Source of the DNA: Halomonas sp. M20
GTDB taxonomy: Bacteria > Pseudomonadota > Gammaproteobacteria > Pseudomonadales > Halomonadaceae
Direction of reading: 5' to 3'
Length of the DNA stretch: 64,000 nucleotides
Assembly: GCF_020622265.1 (NCBI RefSeq)
Contig: NZ_JACNMQ010000006.1
Span: forward strand, 62,001-126,000
In this document: positions 1 through 9,260 of the stretch, piece after piece
Layout: each line of letters starts with the position of its first letter
How positions within the stretch are numbered: the stretch's first letter is position 1
The notes under the pieces: model-generated
Databases searched by the model: none
What the model was told of the DNA's origin: nothing
What the model saw: the letters and a program-made list of their open reading frames with translations, nothing else
Made by a program: the position numbers and the translations under genes

Positions 1-1359
1 ATCCTGAACAACATCCTGGATTTCAGAGAGAGTTACATTAAAAAATTCTTTTCTGAGGTTAACCATATTTATGCGCCTGTCTGAAAATTTGCGATGCAAT
101 GTATTCTCAAGTCCCGGCGCATTATCCGAGTACACCATGCCATGCACATCAAATGGGAAAGGTACAGATGCACCCCCAAGCTCACGTATTCGGTCTGATG
201 GATCTAAGCGGCGAGTCATTCCTATTTTGAATACCTCTTCACCGAAACACCCAATATTTGAGATAATGTAAACATGCCCTGCCCGTGTTAGTTGTGCTTG
301 TGAAAGCGCCCTTTCCTTCCTTGCTATCGCTTCATCCAAATGAGCCTGTATCTCAGAAACCTTTCGCTCGGCTTCCCCCTTCTCGATATATCCAGCCTCA
401 TCTAGGTCTTTTCTGGCTTTACGAAGCGCTCGCTCGTAGTTTGCTCTATCCTGATCAGCCTTTTTCGTTGCTTTTTCTACATCCTTTTGAAGCTTGGCCT
501 CTTCACGCATAGCCTCACGAATTTGACGCTGTTCTTCTTTCTCTTCATGTATTTTTAACTTCAGTTCATAATGAAGCTGGAATTCTTTAAGTTTGTGCTC
601 AAGATATGTCTCAGTTATCTCAATGTCATTTGATTTACCAAGCTTATTAATAGCATTGAATGACTTCTGTATGCGTTGCTTCATGATGGTGGCATTATTC
701 CATGTTACTTTCACCATTGCAGCATCGCATTCACCGTTAAACGCTCTGAGCATAAGCTTTGCTTGGCGCTTTGTCATGGTTCTTCCTTTTACTAGGCTGT
801 CCCCCACGCTCCAGACCGTACTACAGCTCCAAGCCAAGTCATACTTAATATCCTCTTTTTGCTCCCTGCTAATATCAAGAAGCGCTTCTTTGAACTCGTC
901 AGAATGCTGATAGGTGAAATGTGGGCGATAAACACCGTATGTCATGCACTCCAAATCCTCCTCTTGCTCTGAAATTCTTTTCCTAAGCTCATCATATGTA
1001 ATTTTATAGTTTTTGTAATTTTTAGACAACTTACTTATTCTGGATTTAAATTTGTAATACTCCAATTCTAGATTTTTATTTTTATTTTGGTATTCTTTTT
1101 CAAGCTCCTTCTCATGCTCTTCTATGTTCCTAATTTTTGAAAATCTAGCAAACTCATTTTCCAAATAGTCACGCCATTCTTTTTGTATTTTTTTTACCTC
1201 AACCTGGTGAAGCACTTTTGACAACCTGTATTCTTCTAAAGACTTTGCCTGCCTTATTTTGTAAGTATTACTGATTCTATGGATTTTGTAATGTAGATAG
1301 GCAATATATAAGAATAAAGCTGAAAGAGGGATGGCTAAATATAAAGCAGGTATTCCCAT
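1..1359 (-). CDS. DUF4041 / T5orf172 GIY-YIG-like protein, 3' end outside window
   Basis: The minus strand is open from an ATG at 1359 to the window edge (453 codons), so the C-terminus is missing. Residues about 4-22 form a hydrophobic anchor. Long charged coiled-coil stretches follow (about 45-130 and 255-350) around a DUF4041-like core. From about residue 355 there is a GIY-YIG-like T5orf172/Mug113 block (GHVYIISN, then VFKIGMTRR and a later ENTLHRKF). Family knowledge: DUF4041 plus Mug113 proteins are common in phages and mobile DNA and look like nuclease or DNA-binding proteins; no precise role is established. The gene is clearly lower in GC than the DNA to its right, which suggests separate acquisition. 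Domain identity is fairly sure, function is not. Confidence 0.8.
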   Translation of the reverse strand, partial: MGIPALYLAIPLSALFLYIAYLHYKIHRISNTYKIRQAKSLEEYRLSKVLHQVEVKKIQKEWRDYLENEFARFSKIRNIEEHEKELEKEYQNKNKNLELEYYKFKSRISKLSKNYKNYKITYDELRKRISEQEEDLECMTYGVYRPHFTYQHSDEFKEALLDISREQKEDIKYDLAWSCSTVWSVGDSLVKGRTMTKRQAKLMLRAFNGECDAAMVKVTWNNATIMKQRIQKSFNAINKLGKSNDIEITETYLEHKLKEFQLHYELKLKIHEEKEEQRQIREAMREEAKLQKDVEKATKKADQDRANYERALRKARKDLDEAGYIEKGEAERKVSEIQAHLDEAIARKERALSQAQLTRAGHVYIISNIGCFGEEVFKIGMTRRLDPSDRIRELGGASVPFPFDVHGMVYSDNAPGLENTLHRKFSDRRINMVNLRKEFFNVTLSEIQDVVQD

Positions 1360-2064
1360 TACACACCTTTAAGCATCGTATGATCCTGATGTTAAATTAT
1401 AATCGACTTATTGAGGTAATACCAGCATTAGCATAGACTGATCATTGTCCTTTTCGACCGACTGATGTTTAAAAACAATTGACTTAAACGGCACAAACAC
1501 ATTCGAACGGCACGGTAACCCCGCTTATATGTAACTGATTCATACGCATTATCACGGCTGCTTGTGAGGAACAGCCACACTTAACCAGGGCTTAACCAGA
1601 CCTAGCATTGCAGGGTTCTTAAGCACATAGGTGATTTCCCTGTCCACTGCATCGGCAGCGCCTTGATTTTCTAGCTGGTCCAGCAAGGCCTCTTCACCTC
1701 GGCCCCGCGCAGCGAGTTAAGCTAGGAGGGCCAGCTTAATTCTCGGTGGGCCCTAATAACCCGCTATGTCCTCTTGCCGTTCTACTGATTGCATCGCCTT
1801 CATTAGCTTATAAGCTGGTCCATTACCGTCATAAACGATCCGCTTAATCACTTCAAAATCGATAGCAAGACATGTTTTCCTGAAGTTTCTATACGTTCGA
1901 AGGCTTTAAGACCATCAGTTCAATATGGATATTCCGCCCAGTATTCTTTTTCTGGCAAGCCCTACGCCCCTATACGTCTATTATCATTGTTCTACTATGT
2001 ATGTGGTATAGGCGAGCGACTTTTCTATCATTGCCAAGCCCTAATGCTGCTCCATCAACAAACA
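1360..2064 (-). pseudogene. Non-coding stretch with a decayed minus-strand gene remnant
   Basis: No intact gene is seen in about 700 bases. Read on the minus strand, two short coding-like pieces survive in different frames, separated by stops. One (about 1555-1690) contains EEALLDQLENQGAADAVDRE and then ITYVLKNPAMLGLVKPWL. The other (about 1765-1870) contains IKRIVYDGNGPAYKLMKAMQ. They look like one degraded gene I do not recognise. Confidence 0.35.
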
Positions 2065-2304
2065 CTACGTAACCTGGCCACCTTTCTTAGCTGTTTTCCT
2101 CTCGACGTCTTCTGCCGCTTCGATCCGCGCCCGACGATCGACACTCAAAACAATCAAGGCCATCCCCATACCGATGATAACAACTGCTTTCCAGACTTCG
2201 CCGTAACCGCTAATAAGTAGGAAAACCGCCACGGGAATCGCTATCACGCCGAAATCCGTAGCCGATTTCCACAGATGTTTTCTAAGGTAGTGATTTTTAT
2301 TCAT
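2065..2304 (-). CDS. Small two-helix membrane protein, unknown function
   Basis: A 79-residue protein beginning MNKNHYLRKH. I chose the ATG at 2304 because GGAAGAGAG lies a few bases upstream; an in-frame extension back to 2448 has no such site. Two hydrophobic segments (about residues 18-35 and 38-55) form a hairpin, followed by a charged tail rich in R, E and K. I do not recognise the family. It lies just downstream of the interrupted EEP gene on the same strand and belongs to the pre-island chromosome. Confidence 0.55.
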   Translation of the reverse strand: MNKNHYLRKHLWKSATDFGVIAIPVAVFLLISGYGEVWKAVVIIGMGMALIVLSVDRRARIEAAEDVERKTAKKGGQVT

Positions 2305-2908
2305 TGAAACTCTCTTCCAAGGGTAAGTGACTGCAATTGCTCCCTTGTTCGGGAGGCAGCATCCCCGACTCAGCTTGGTCTTATAGCTTTTAGCTTTTAG
2401 CGTTTCGCATAGCGCCGCTTGCGAGGGGCTTCCGGTAGCTTGATTCACTCAAGCGAGATGCCGACCTATTTCAAGTCGATACCTAGTGTCCTGGAATTCG
2501 AGCCTCAGCGGAGGGTGTTTTCAGCGGACATATACATTTTTCCTTCCGTACTGCTTTAGATAAACCCTGCCTGACTAGAGGCAGGGTTAGCTGTGTGACG
2601 CATACCGCAGACGATCCTTGATAGGAACGAGTAAAAAGGCATCACACACTAAACAGTATCGGTAGGTAGCGTTGTAAACTTGAGCAAAGCTAGATTTTTC
2701 GTACGCAACCTGGCGGCTATCTCTTCGAAAAGCGCTACATCACGTTCGATATTGCCGCGCGACTTCAGATTGGCAATCAGCTTTCAGAATCAGTCCGTCA
2801 GGTCTGCAGGCTAATGCTGACCGAAGCGTCAATAGCCCTGACAGAGGATCAGCGCTCCTACATGGGATATCATCGGGAGCACCTGTTTCGCAGGTAACCC
2901 GTAGCGAG
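2305..2908. other. Intergenic, one strong hairpin
   Basis: No gene can be supported here. The only structure seen is a perfect 10-bp inverted repeat, AACCCTGCCT at 2563-2572 and AGGCAGGGTT at 2579-2588, with a 6-base loop. Neither strand has a clear T-run after it, so it is not called as a terminator. Confidence 0.5.
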
Positions 2909-3895
2909 CTATCCCTGACACACCAGTCCGCTTTGCCGGATTTCCTCAACGCGCGCCGAGCCAATGCCATTGATGCGAGTAAGATCATCGACGCTGGCCC
3001 AGGGCCGACCGCCGATGATGTCCTGCGCACGTGCCGGACCGACGTTAGGGAGCCGATCGAGCTCGCTTGGCAGCGCCCTATTGAGATCGATGCAGTGATA
3101 GCCACGACCATCAGACAAACCGCGTGCGGTCACTGAGTCGTTTATCTCGGTGAACGCGGGACTCGCATTGCCCGTGGTCAAATAAATCGGCGCATGGTCC
3201 GAGACGGAGGCTCGCGCAGTCTGATGGTCAATCCCTAACATCTGCGGGAAATGAACAATACCAGCCTCGGTCACGTCGAGTGAGTTCGCATCAATCCAGA
3301 AGTTGTCATAGAGGCTGGCATATCGACCATCGCGTTCACTGAGCGTCGTGGCGCCGGTGGTAATCGCTGGCTGGGCGCCGGCATCGCGCAGCGGCTGCCA
3401 GGCGAGATCGCTAGGAGGCAGATTGAAGTCGCCGACGATCAGCCGAGCGCTGCCGGGATAGACCTCATACATCCACTCCCAGATGCTGGCCAGTTCTTGT
3501 ATTTCTGGCGTGCGGTCGGTGCGGCTATCGCCGTAGACGATATGCACTACTGCCATGGCGACCGTCTCCCCACTGTCCTTATCGCGAAATTCCGCCAGGT
3601 AAGGCTCCCGCGCGAAAAGGTCGCCCGGATCGAGATAGACCACGGCGCCCTGGGTGTAATCGACCGCGCTGTCGCGCCACAGGAACGCATAGCTTTCTTG
3701 ATAAGTGTTACGCCCCACCGCGTGTGATGCCATGGAGCTCCACGATTCTCCGGTCTGCTGCTCCAGTTGCCGCTCAAGCGTTTGGACCGCGCCTGTGTCC
3801 ATCACTTCTTGAAGGGCCCAAAGATCCGCTCCCTGCATGATCCCGGCGACCGTGGCAAGGTGCTTGCCGTTGTTCCAGCCCAAGTGCTTGAGGTT
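2909..3895 (-). pseudogene. EEP-family secreted nuclease/phosphatase with HhH tail, 3' part of split gene
   Basis: This is the larger part of a gene interrupted at codons 34-35 by the island. From NLKHLGWNNGK onward it shows DNase I-like EEP motifs: LQEVM (the metal-binding Glu), VGDFN and the catalytic SDHAP. A C-terminal helix-hairpin-helix region of ComEA type follows (LPNVGPARAQDIIGG, then INGIGSARVEEI). The signal peptide and first strand are missing here but present at 56841-56945, in the same orientation and frame. An ATG at 3934 inside the insert gives an artificial start (MTDRRPGWGAPAK) without a signal peptide, so an export-competent enzyme is unlikely. Family role: extracellular nuclease or phosphodiesterase. 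Confidence 0.85.
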
Positions 3896-4247
3896 TTTTG
3901 CCGGAGCGCCCCAACCAGGCCTCCTGTCTGTCATTTAGAACGAAGCCACTTGGTATCAGTTAGACAGGTGCACCTACTACCTACGTCCCGCACCACGTTC
4001 CATCAACTCTCGCCTTCGTAAGCTGCTGGGACGCAGAAGGTGGAGGGAATACTGCAATCGCAATTGGTAATGTTTTGCAACATCCAGATTCAGCTGTACC
4101 GCCTAACTTCTGAGTAGCTCAGGGTTCGCTATTGGTGAGAGTATGAAACCAAGAAAAACCAGCCGACACTGTCAGCTGGCTCTTGTTGCATGAACTATCG
4201 GCTGATGCCGTAGCTCAGTCTTGAAGATATAAAGTACCTAACCAGGC
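3896..4247. other. Left island terminus, no gene
   Basis: No coding sequence can be supported. The stretch holds the subterminal inverted repeat CCTGTCT/AGACAGG (3923-3968) and one CATTTAG motif, which are candidate recombinase-binding sites. The remainder is featureless. Confidence 0.4.
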
Positions 4248-4532
4248 TTATTGGCGAATACCTTCAAGCACAACATATAACTCGACTTCATGCATGACTT
4301 CGGGGAATTGGCTCATATCGATACCGTAATCAGCCAGCTCCAATGTGGTGCTCCCCTCGAAGCCTTGGGGCAGCATCTCCCAGGGAATGCCCGAGCGCAG
4401 CACAAACAGGATGCCCGTCAAGGCTGCGCGATTGGAGATGGGAGGCCGGCCACCGCGTGGCCTGGGCGTCGGTGGTGGCAGCAGTGGCTCGACAATGGAC
4501 CAGAGTTCGTCGGATACGATTTTCTTAGCCAT
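4248..4532 (-). pseudogene. IS5-family transposase N-terminal fragment (DUF4096)
   Basis: Residues 1-57 (MAKKIVSDELWSIVEPLLPP through GIPWEMLPQ) match the DUF4096 N-terminal domain of IS5-type transposases. After MLPQ the frame runs into unrelated sequence (GFEGSTTLELADYGIDM...) and stops. The catalytic DDE part is absent, so this is a broken remnant. Confidence 0.75.
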
Positions 4533-5106
4533 ACCGAAAATCTAGGAATGACTGAAGGGGTTTTCAAGGTTTTGAAAGGCACTCTTAGTCATTCGCATCT
4601 CTTTCACTCCTTTCACGCAATTAACCAATATCAATACTGAACAAAAGTCAAAATATTCCCACAATCTACCGCCATGAATCAAGCATAAAGACGTCCCACT
4701 TTCCCCCTTTACCCTTCTTCAGAAAATGGCTGTGCTTCCACACCCTTTAGGCCAACAACAATCAACCCCCCAATGTTCAGCGCCATTTCAGCTTGGCTGC
4801 GCAGACTGACAGCTGACAAGGGTCAAGAAAAGAATCCTTAACCACTTCCTCACTTTACCCTTGAGCAACCCATAGGTTGTATCCTGATAACAAGCTCGCA
4901 TTCGCAACGTGGCGATAGGTTGACGGCAGACGGCAAAGGACAGCGACGATGAACAGGCTGGTGCTGTTCATGCCACAGGCAGGAATCACCTGAAGCCCCC
5001 TCTTCTGAGCTGCACAGGCTATAGTGCCTGGGCTCATAGAATCACCGCAGCACCGTTGACTACACGGTAGAGGCAGGAGAGCCAGACGACTACCGAGGGG
5101 CCGCAC
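4533..5106. other. No recognisable gene
   Basis: About 570 bases in which I see no supported coding sequence on either strand. A short dyad (AACC CATA GGTT, 4867-4878) is the only structure noticed. Confidence 0.4.
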
Positions 5107-5226
5107 TGGATTCCACCCACCGAAGACGTGGATCCCGTGTGTGGCAAAACCGTCAGTACCGAACAGGCCAAGCCGAGTGTTCACGATGGCCATGACTACT
5201 TTTTCTGCTCCCGTGACTGCCATTGA
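5107..5226 (+). pseudogene. YHS-domain gene fragment
   Basis: 39 codons starting WIPPTEDVDPVCGKTVSTEQ and reaching FFCSRDC, then a stop. This is a partial copy of the YHS protein at 13265 (which reads WIPPAEDVDPVCGKTVSTEK ... YFCSRDC), without its membrane N-terminus and C-terminal tail. The codons just upstream do not continue the homology. DNA from here to 5427 contains no gene that I can name. Confidence 0.8.
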
Positions 5227-5427
5227 GGACGAGCAGGACAAAACATGCGCCGCTGTGGGTGCTCGGCGTGAAGGTGCCACTGGCGATTGCCACCGCCCTG
5301 GGGCTTCGTCCACTGAAGCAGGCACAGCATGAGGAAAGCGCTCGGGCTTTGATGGCATCTGCCAGCCGGCTGTCATTCATCCCCAAGGAGGCCGAGTGGG
5401 TGCAACGACAAGCGTGGGAGATCGGGA

Positions 5428-6183
5428 TTGGAAAACATGGCCAGGCAGAAGAAGCCGGAAGACGGCGCCCCTTCCCGCTTATCCCAAGCCTCGAGGCGGC
5501 GCATCCTGTGTGGCGTTGGGCTGCTTGCCGCCTTCCTTGCCACCACCCTGCTGCTGTGGCGCACCGGGACGCTGGAAACCCTGCTGACCGGCGACACCCT
5601 CGAGCAGGCAGTGATACGGCTTGGCCCGTTGGGGCCGGTCCTGGTCATCGGCCTGATGACCCTGGCCATCGTCATGAGCCCGATTCCCAGCGCCCCGATA
5701 GCGCTTGCCGCCGGCGCGGCCTATGGCCATGCCTGGGGGACGCTCTATGTCGCCATCGGCTCCGGCACGGGGGCGCTGATCGCCTTCTCCATTGCCCGCC
5801 TGCTGGGATATGACGCCCTGAGGACCTGGTTGGGCGTGCGCCCTACTCCAAACCTGCTACACCGTTTCATCGGCTCGCAGAATGCCCTGATGGTCGCGGT
5901 TTTCGCGACCCGGCTGATGCCGTTCCTGTCCTTCGACGTCCTCAGCTACGCGGCCGGCCTCACCCCCCTCAAGGCCTGGCGCTTTGCCGTCGCGACGCTG
6001 CTCGGGATCATTCCGGCGAGCTTCCTGCTGGCGCATTTCGGTGACGAGCTCGCCTCCAGCGATCTGCGCCGCGCGGGCCTCACGGTGCTCGCGCTCGGCA
6101 CCATCACCCTGCTCCCCCTGGCCTGGAAGGCGGCTCCGGCGCGCTATCGCGCGACCGTAAGGCGCTGGCTGCATCTCGGGTAG
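5428..6183 (+). CDS. TVP38/TMEM64-family (DedA superfamily) inner-membrane protein
   Basis: 251 residues, normal length for the family. A short charged N-terminus is followed by about six hydrophobic segments. The central SNARE-associated/VTT core is visible: PIPSAPIALAAGAAYGHAWG, then GTGALIAFSIARLLG, FIGSQNALMVAVFATRLMP and a C-terminal GIIPASFLLAHFGDELASSD. Family knowledge: DedA/TVP38 proteins are lipid- or envelope-related membrane proteins; this one's substrate is unknown. The ATG at 5428 is used, and 5437 is an alternative. It stands alone between a YHS fragment and an IS5 element and may once have belonged to the metal-stress block. Confidence 0.85.
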   Translation: MENMARQKKPEDGAPSRLSQASRRRILCGVGLLAAFLATTLLLWRTGTLETLLTGDTLEQAVIRLGPLGPVLVIGLMTLAIVMSPIPSAPIALAAGAAYGHAWGTLYVAIGSGTGALIAFSIARLLGYDALRTWLGVRPTPNLLHRFIGSQNALMVAVFATRLMPFLSFDVLSYAAGLTPLKAWRFAVATLLGIIPASFLLAHFGDELASSDLRRAGLTVLALGTITLLPLAWKAAPARYRATVRRWLHLG

Positions 6184-6344
6184 CCGAGTCTCAGCCCCGC
6201 CAAGCGCCCTGCTTGAAGCGTCAATGATGGGGTTCTGGCATGGGGTACGGGGACGCCTAACCCGGCATGCCTAGCCGACATCCCAATGACATGACGCCCC
6301 AACAGGCTCCGCCCATTCAGGGTTGGTTCAGCTTTGCCATCTAG

Positions 6345-7198
6345 GGGCTGTTGACGTTTCACATCGGTAGCCAGAGAAACCCACACGCCATGGCCACCAT
6401 GCTCTCGTAATTTCGCTTTAGCTTGTCATAGCGGAACGCCACTGCGCGGTAGTGCTTTAACCGCGCAAAGGCATTCTCGACCAGATGCCGATAGCGATAC
6501 AGTCCTTTATCCAGATCGGCATTGCCCCTGAGCGAGTTACGTTTTCTCGGAATCACCGGATGGGCCCCCTGGCCCTTGATCTGCTCACGAATGCGTTCAC
6601 TGTCATAGCCCTTGTCAGCCACAATCGCCTCGCCACAGGGCAGTTGGGCTATCAAGCCGGGGGCTTCGGTACTGTCGTTGATGTTGCCTCCCGTAAGTCT
6701 GAAAGCGACAGGTAATCCATAAGCATCAACAGCTAAGTGAATCTTGCTCGTGTGGCCAGCACGGCTCTTGCCGATGGCCTCAGACTGACTGCTGGCAGCG
6801 CCGGCACTGTGCTGGTGAGCCTTGACGTAAGTCCCATCGATGAACATCCACTCGAAATCAGGCTCTTCGATCAGCGCATCAAATACCCTGAGCAGCTTGC
6901 CTGCCGCCGACCAGGCATTGAAGCGTTTATAGACCGAATTCCAGTACCCAAAGGCGCAGGGCAGGTCCCGCCATGGGCAGCCTACGCGCATCCGGTAAAG
7001 AATTCCCTCCACCGTCATTCGCAGATCAGGCTTGCGGTAGATGGCCTGTTGAACCAGAATTTTCTCCAGCTTCGACCAGAGCTCGTCACTGAGCATCAAT
7101 CGGGGCATTGCAGACTCGCAGAGTGTCGGTGTGGAAACCTCAATTCTGCGGGACTGCTCTTATTCAGCAATGCCGTTCTCGTGAAACGTCAACAGACC
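6345..7198 (-). mobile_element. Complete IS5-family insertion sequence
   Basis: An 854-bp element. Its ends are near-perfect inverted repeats, each reading inward to CTGTTGACGTTTCAC. It is flanked by CTAG on both sides (6341-6344 and 7199-7202), a 4-bp target duplication of the YTAR type typical of the IS427 group. One uninterrupted transposase is inside, so the copy looks recently active. Confidence 0.85.
6359..7108 (-). CDS. IS5-family (IS427-type) transposase
   Basis: A 249-residue single-frame DDE transposase. The DUF4096 domain occupies about residues 1-80 (LSDELWSKLEKIL ... GCPWRDLP). The catalytic acidic residues are in MFIDGTYVKAH, IVADKGYDSERI and VENAFARLKHYR. No frameshift is seen, unlike many IS427 copies split in two frames. 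It catalyses movement of the surrounding 854-bp element. Confidence 0.9.
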   Translation of the reverse strand: MPRLMLSDELWSKLEKILVQQAIYRKPDLRMTVEGILYRMRVGCPWRDLPCAFGYWNSVYKRFNAWSAAGKLLRVFDALIEEPDFEWMFIDGTYVKAHQHSAGAASSQSEAIGKSRAGHTSKIHLAVDAYGLPVAFRLTGGNINDSTEAPGLIAQLPCGEAIVADKGYDSERIREQIKGQGAHPVIPRKRNSLRGNADLDKGLYRYRHLVENAFARLKHYRAVAFRYDKLKRNYESMVAMACGFLWLPM

Positions 7199-7202
7199 CT
7201 AG

Positions 7203-7525
7203 GCTAGGGGTGAGCCTCACAAAACCGGAAATTGCATGACATCGATCAAGGTTCGGAGCTATCCGCAACCCTGGTGCTCCCCACTCGCTTGACCTTTGCG
7301 TTACCCAAGGGCTTTAGGCTTCGAGCAAATCGGCGGCTTCCCAGCGTCCAGGTATCGCCAGAGGCCTAGGGCCGGCGACGGCATCAAGGATGCCCTGGGC
7401 CGAAGGGGGAGTAGATCAGTATCGTCATTGCGATCAGCTCGGTGTCGGTGGCGGGCAATGCTCCGCACTTCCACCAGATGTGGATCTACCCGTGCATGAC
7501 GAAATGGCAGAAGGGAGAGTTTCGT
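7203..7525. other. Leader region with a MerR-type promoter, no gene
   Basis: About 320 bases between the IS5 element and the HMA-like gene. Apart from the promoter at 7289-7320 nothing else is recognisable. The spacing implies a long 5' leader of about 200 bases. Confidence 0.45.
7289..7320 (+). promoter_or_regulatory. MerR-family (CueR/ZntR-like) promoter
   Basis: -35 TTGACC (7289-7294), a 20-bp spacer and -10 TAGGCT (7315-7320). The imperfect dyad CCTTTG/CAAGGG is centred about 2.5 bp upstream of the spacer centre, the geometry of MerR-family activated promoters. It points at the gene at 7526. No CueR or ZntR gene is in the window. Confidence 0.6.
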
Positions 7526-7864
7526 ATGTCAAAGAACGAACACCGCCTCGGCGTCTCCGAGGTCAATCTAGTGACTCGCAAGCTGAAGCTCGAGCCCTGC
7601 GATCAGGATGAGTTACGCGTCGCCATGGACGAGATCGATGGGCTATACGGGCTCGAGCGAGTCACCTATGACACCGAGAAGCACAAGCTCAGTATGGCCT
7701 ATGATGCGACGCGGCTGTGCATCGACCATATCGAGGCGATCCTCGCCTGGCACGCCATCGAGATCAGCCATGGCTGGTGGACGCGCTTCAAGGAAGACCA
7801 CTACCGGTTCGTCGACCAGAACATCAAGGACAATGCCAGCAAGGAGCCATGGAGTTGCCATTGA
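7526..7864 (+). CDS. HMA-like small protein with C-terminal WSCH tail
   Basis: 112 residues from an ATG preceded by AAGGGAGAG. The first about 75 residues have the beta-alpha-beta-beta-alpha-beta pattern of heavy-metal-associated domains (VNLVTRKLKLEP ... VTYDTEKHKLSMAYDATRLCIDHIEAILAWH), but without a GMxCxxC loop. The tail (WWTRFKEDHYRFVDQNIKDN ... PWSCH) is strongly conserved in a second copy at 21348. Metal binding through the terminal Cys-His is possible but inferred. The MerR-type promoter upstream supports a metal-related role. Function unknown. Confidence 0.7.
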   Translation: MSKNEHRLGVSEVNLVTRKLKLEPCDQDELRVAMDEIDGLYGLERVTYDTEKHKLSMAYDATRLCIDHIEAILAWHAIEISHGWWTRFKEDHYRFVDQNIKDNASKEPWSCH

Positions 7865-8075
7865 CTGCTCTCTTCATCGCCGCCGCAGCCATGTCGTTCG
7901 GCTCGGTATCGGTGATACGACACTCCCTGCGCTCGAGCCAAATGAGGATCTGACCACGAGGTCTGTCGATGGCTATTGATCGATGTCGATCTCATCGACG
8001 TTTTCCATAGCCCCGACCGTCTGCTGACGGTCGCCCACGCCCCACAGGGGCCTCAATACTTAGGACATGTCTCTC

Positions 8076-9155
8076 ATGAAGAACTCTCTGCACAGTTCTT
8101 GGCTGGCTAGTCTCATGGCCGGCATCGCCCTCGCAGCCTCAACGACCGCCCTGGCGGCGAGCGACCGGGCCTTCGTGCCGATGGGGACGGCAGATGCCGT
8201 GGGTATCATCGACCTGGAGCGTCAGGAGGTGATATCGACCGTGACCGATACGATCAATACGCACGGCTCCGCCCTCACTCCTGACGGACGACACCTCATC
8301 GTGGGGAGCCTTTCCCCGCAGGATGCCGGTCGCGAGATCGTTCGTCCCGAGGGGGTGACGGAAGACGAGCACGCGGCCCATCATGGCGATGGCGCAACGA
8401 CCTCCCCGGAGGAAGCGAGTACCGGCCTGCTCTACGTCGTCGACACGGCCACGAGCCGCATCGTCAGAACCCTGGAAGTGCCAGGGGCCGTGCATCATGT
8501 GCTGGTCACGCGAGACGGGCGTCATGCCGTCTCGACCCACCCCACGGGCGGAGGCATCAGCATGGTGTCGCTGGATAGCGGCCAGGTCATCGCCTCCCTG
8601 GCCACGGGGCCGAATCCGAACTACCTGGTTCAGCACGAGGAGGGGGGTAGCATACTGGTCAGCAACGCCGGTAACGGCACCATCAGCGAGGTGGATCCTC
8701 AGCACTGGTTCGTGCGGCGCAACATGCGCGTCGGCGGGAACCCGGAACACATGGTGCTCTCGAAGGACGGTAAATCCCTCTACGTCAACGATCATGCCGG
8801 GGGCCGCGTCCTGGCGGTGGATCTGACGACAGGCAGTGTGGCGGAGGATTATGAGATCGGCACGGCGCCTCACGGCATCGACCTGAGTCCGGATGGCCAG
8901 ACGCTCTATGCGACGAGTCAGGGCGACAACCGCCTCGTCAGGATCTCCCTCGAGGAGGGCACACGGCATGCCGCCGAGCTGGCACCGGCCCCCTACCATC
9001 TCGCCGTTTCGCCCACCGATGGGCGGGTGCTGGTCACCAGCCGCGACGAACCCCACCTGTGGATCATCGCCCCGGACACCCTCGAGGTGTTGCAGACCGT
9101 GGAGCTGGGGGGCATCGGTCACCAGATATCTCTCGGGGCATCGCCTTCCAGGTGA
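8076..9155 (+). CDS. Periplasmic YVTN-type beta-propeller protein
   Basis: 359 residues. A Sec signal peptide (about 1-29, ending TTALAAS) is followed by repeated blades of 40-45 residues with the pattern GxxPxxxxxSxDGxxLYxxx (for example VGGNPEHMVLSKDGKSLYVN and IGTAPHGIDLSPDGQTLYAT). This is the cytochrome-D1-like/YVTN propeller family. A His-rich loop (DEHAAHHGDG) sits near residue 105. The ATG at 8076 is preferred over 8067 because TAGGAC is correctly spaced only for 8076. Such proteins often accompany metal or respiratory loci; no enzymatic residues are seen. Confidence 0.8.
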   Translation: MKNSLHSSWLASLMAGIALAASTTALAASDRAFVPMGTADAVGIIDLERQEVISTVTDTINTHGSALTPDGRHLIVGSLSPQDAGREIVRPEGVTEDEHAAHHGDGATTSPEEASTGLLYVVDTATSRIVRTLEVPGAVHHVLVTRDGRHAVSTHPTGGGISMVSLDSGQVIASLATGPNPNYLVQHEEGGSILVSNAGNGTISEVDPQHWFVRRNMRVGGNPEHMVLSKDGKSLYVNDHAGGRVLAVDLTTGSVAEDYEIGTAPHGIDLSPDGQTLYATSQGDNRLVRISLEEGTRHAAELAPAPYHLAVSPTDGRVLVTSRDEPHLWIIAPDTLEVLQTVELGGIGHQISLGASPSR

Positions 9156-9260
9156 ACCAATGAGTTGGTGACCGCGAAGTCTGCTTCCGCACCTAGGCCG
9201 GCGACCCTGACGATCGCCGGCCGATAGCCATTCCCTTCATTTCACCCAGGTAGAAGCTCT

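Noticed and set aside
2563-2588. Perfect 10-bp hairpin as a terminator
   Set aside because: No T-run on either strand and more than 300 bp from the nearest gene end on the relevant strand.
4854-4885. TTTACC-N20-TATCCT as a fourth MerR-type promoter
   Set aside because: The dyad AACC/GGTT is centred downstream of the spacer centre, unlike the other three, and the -35 is poor.
7236-7249. ATGACATCGATCAA as an Anr box upstream of the promoter at 7289
   Set aside because: Two mismatches and no -10 at the class II position; too weak to call.
7976-7989. FNR-like sequence TTGATCGATGTCGA upstream of the beta-propeller gene
   Set aside because: Two mismatches in the conserved half and no -10-like hexamer at the expected distance.
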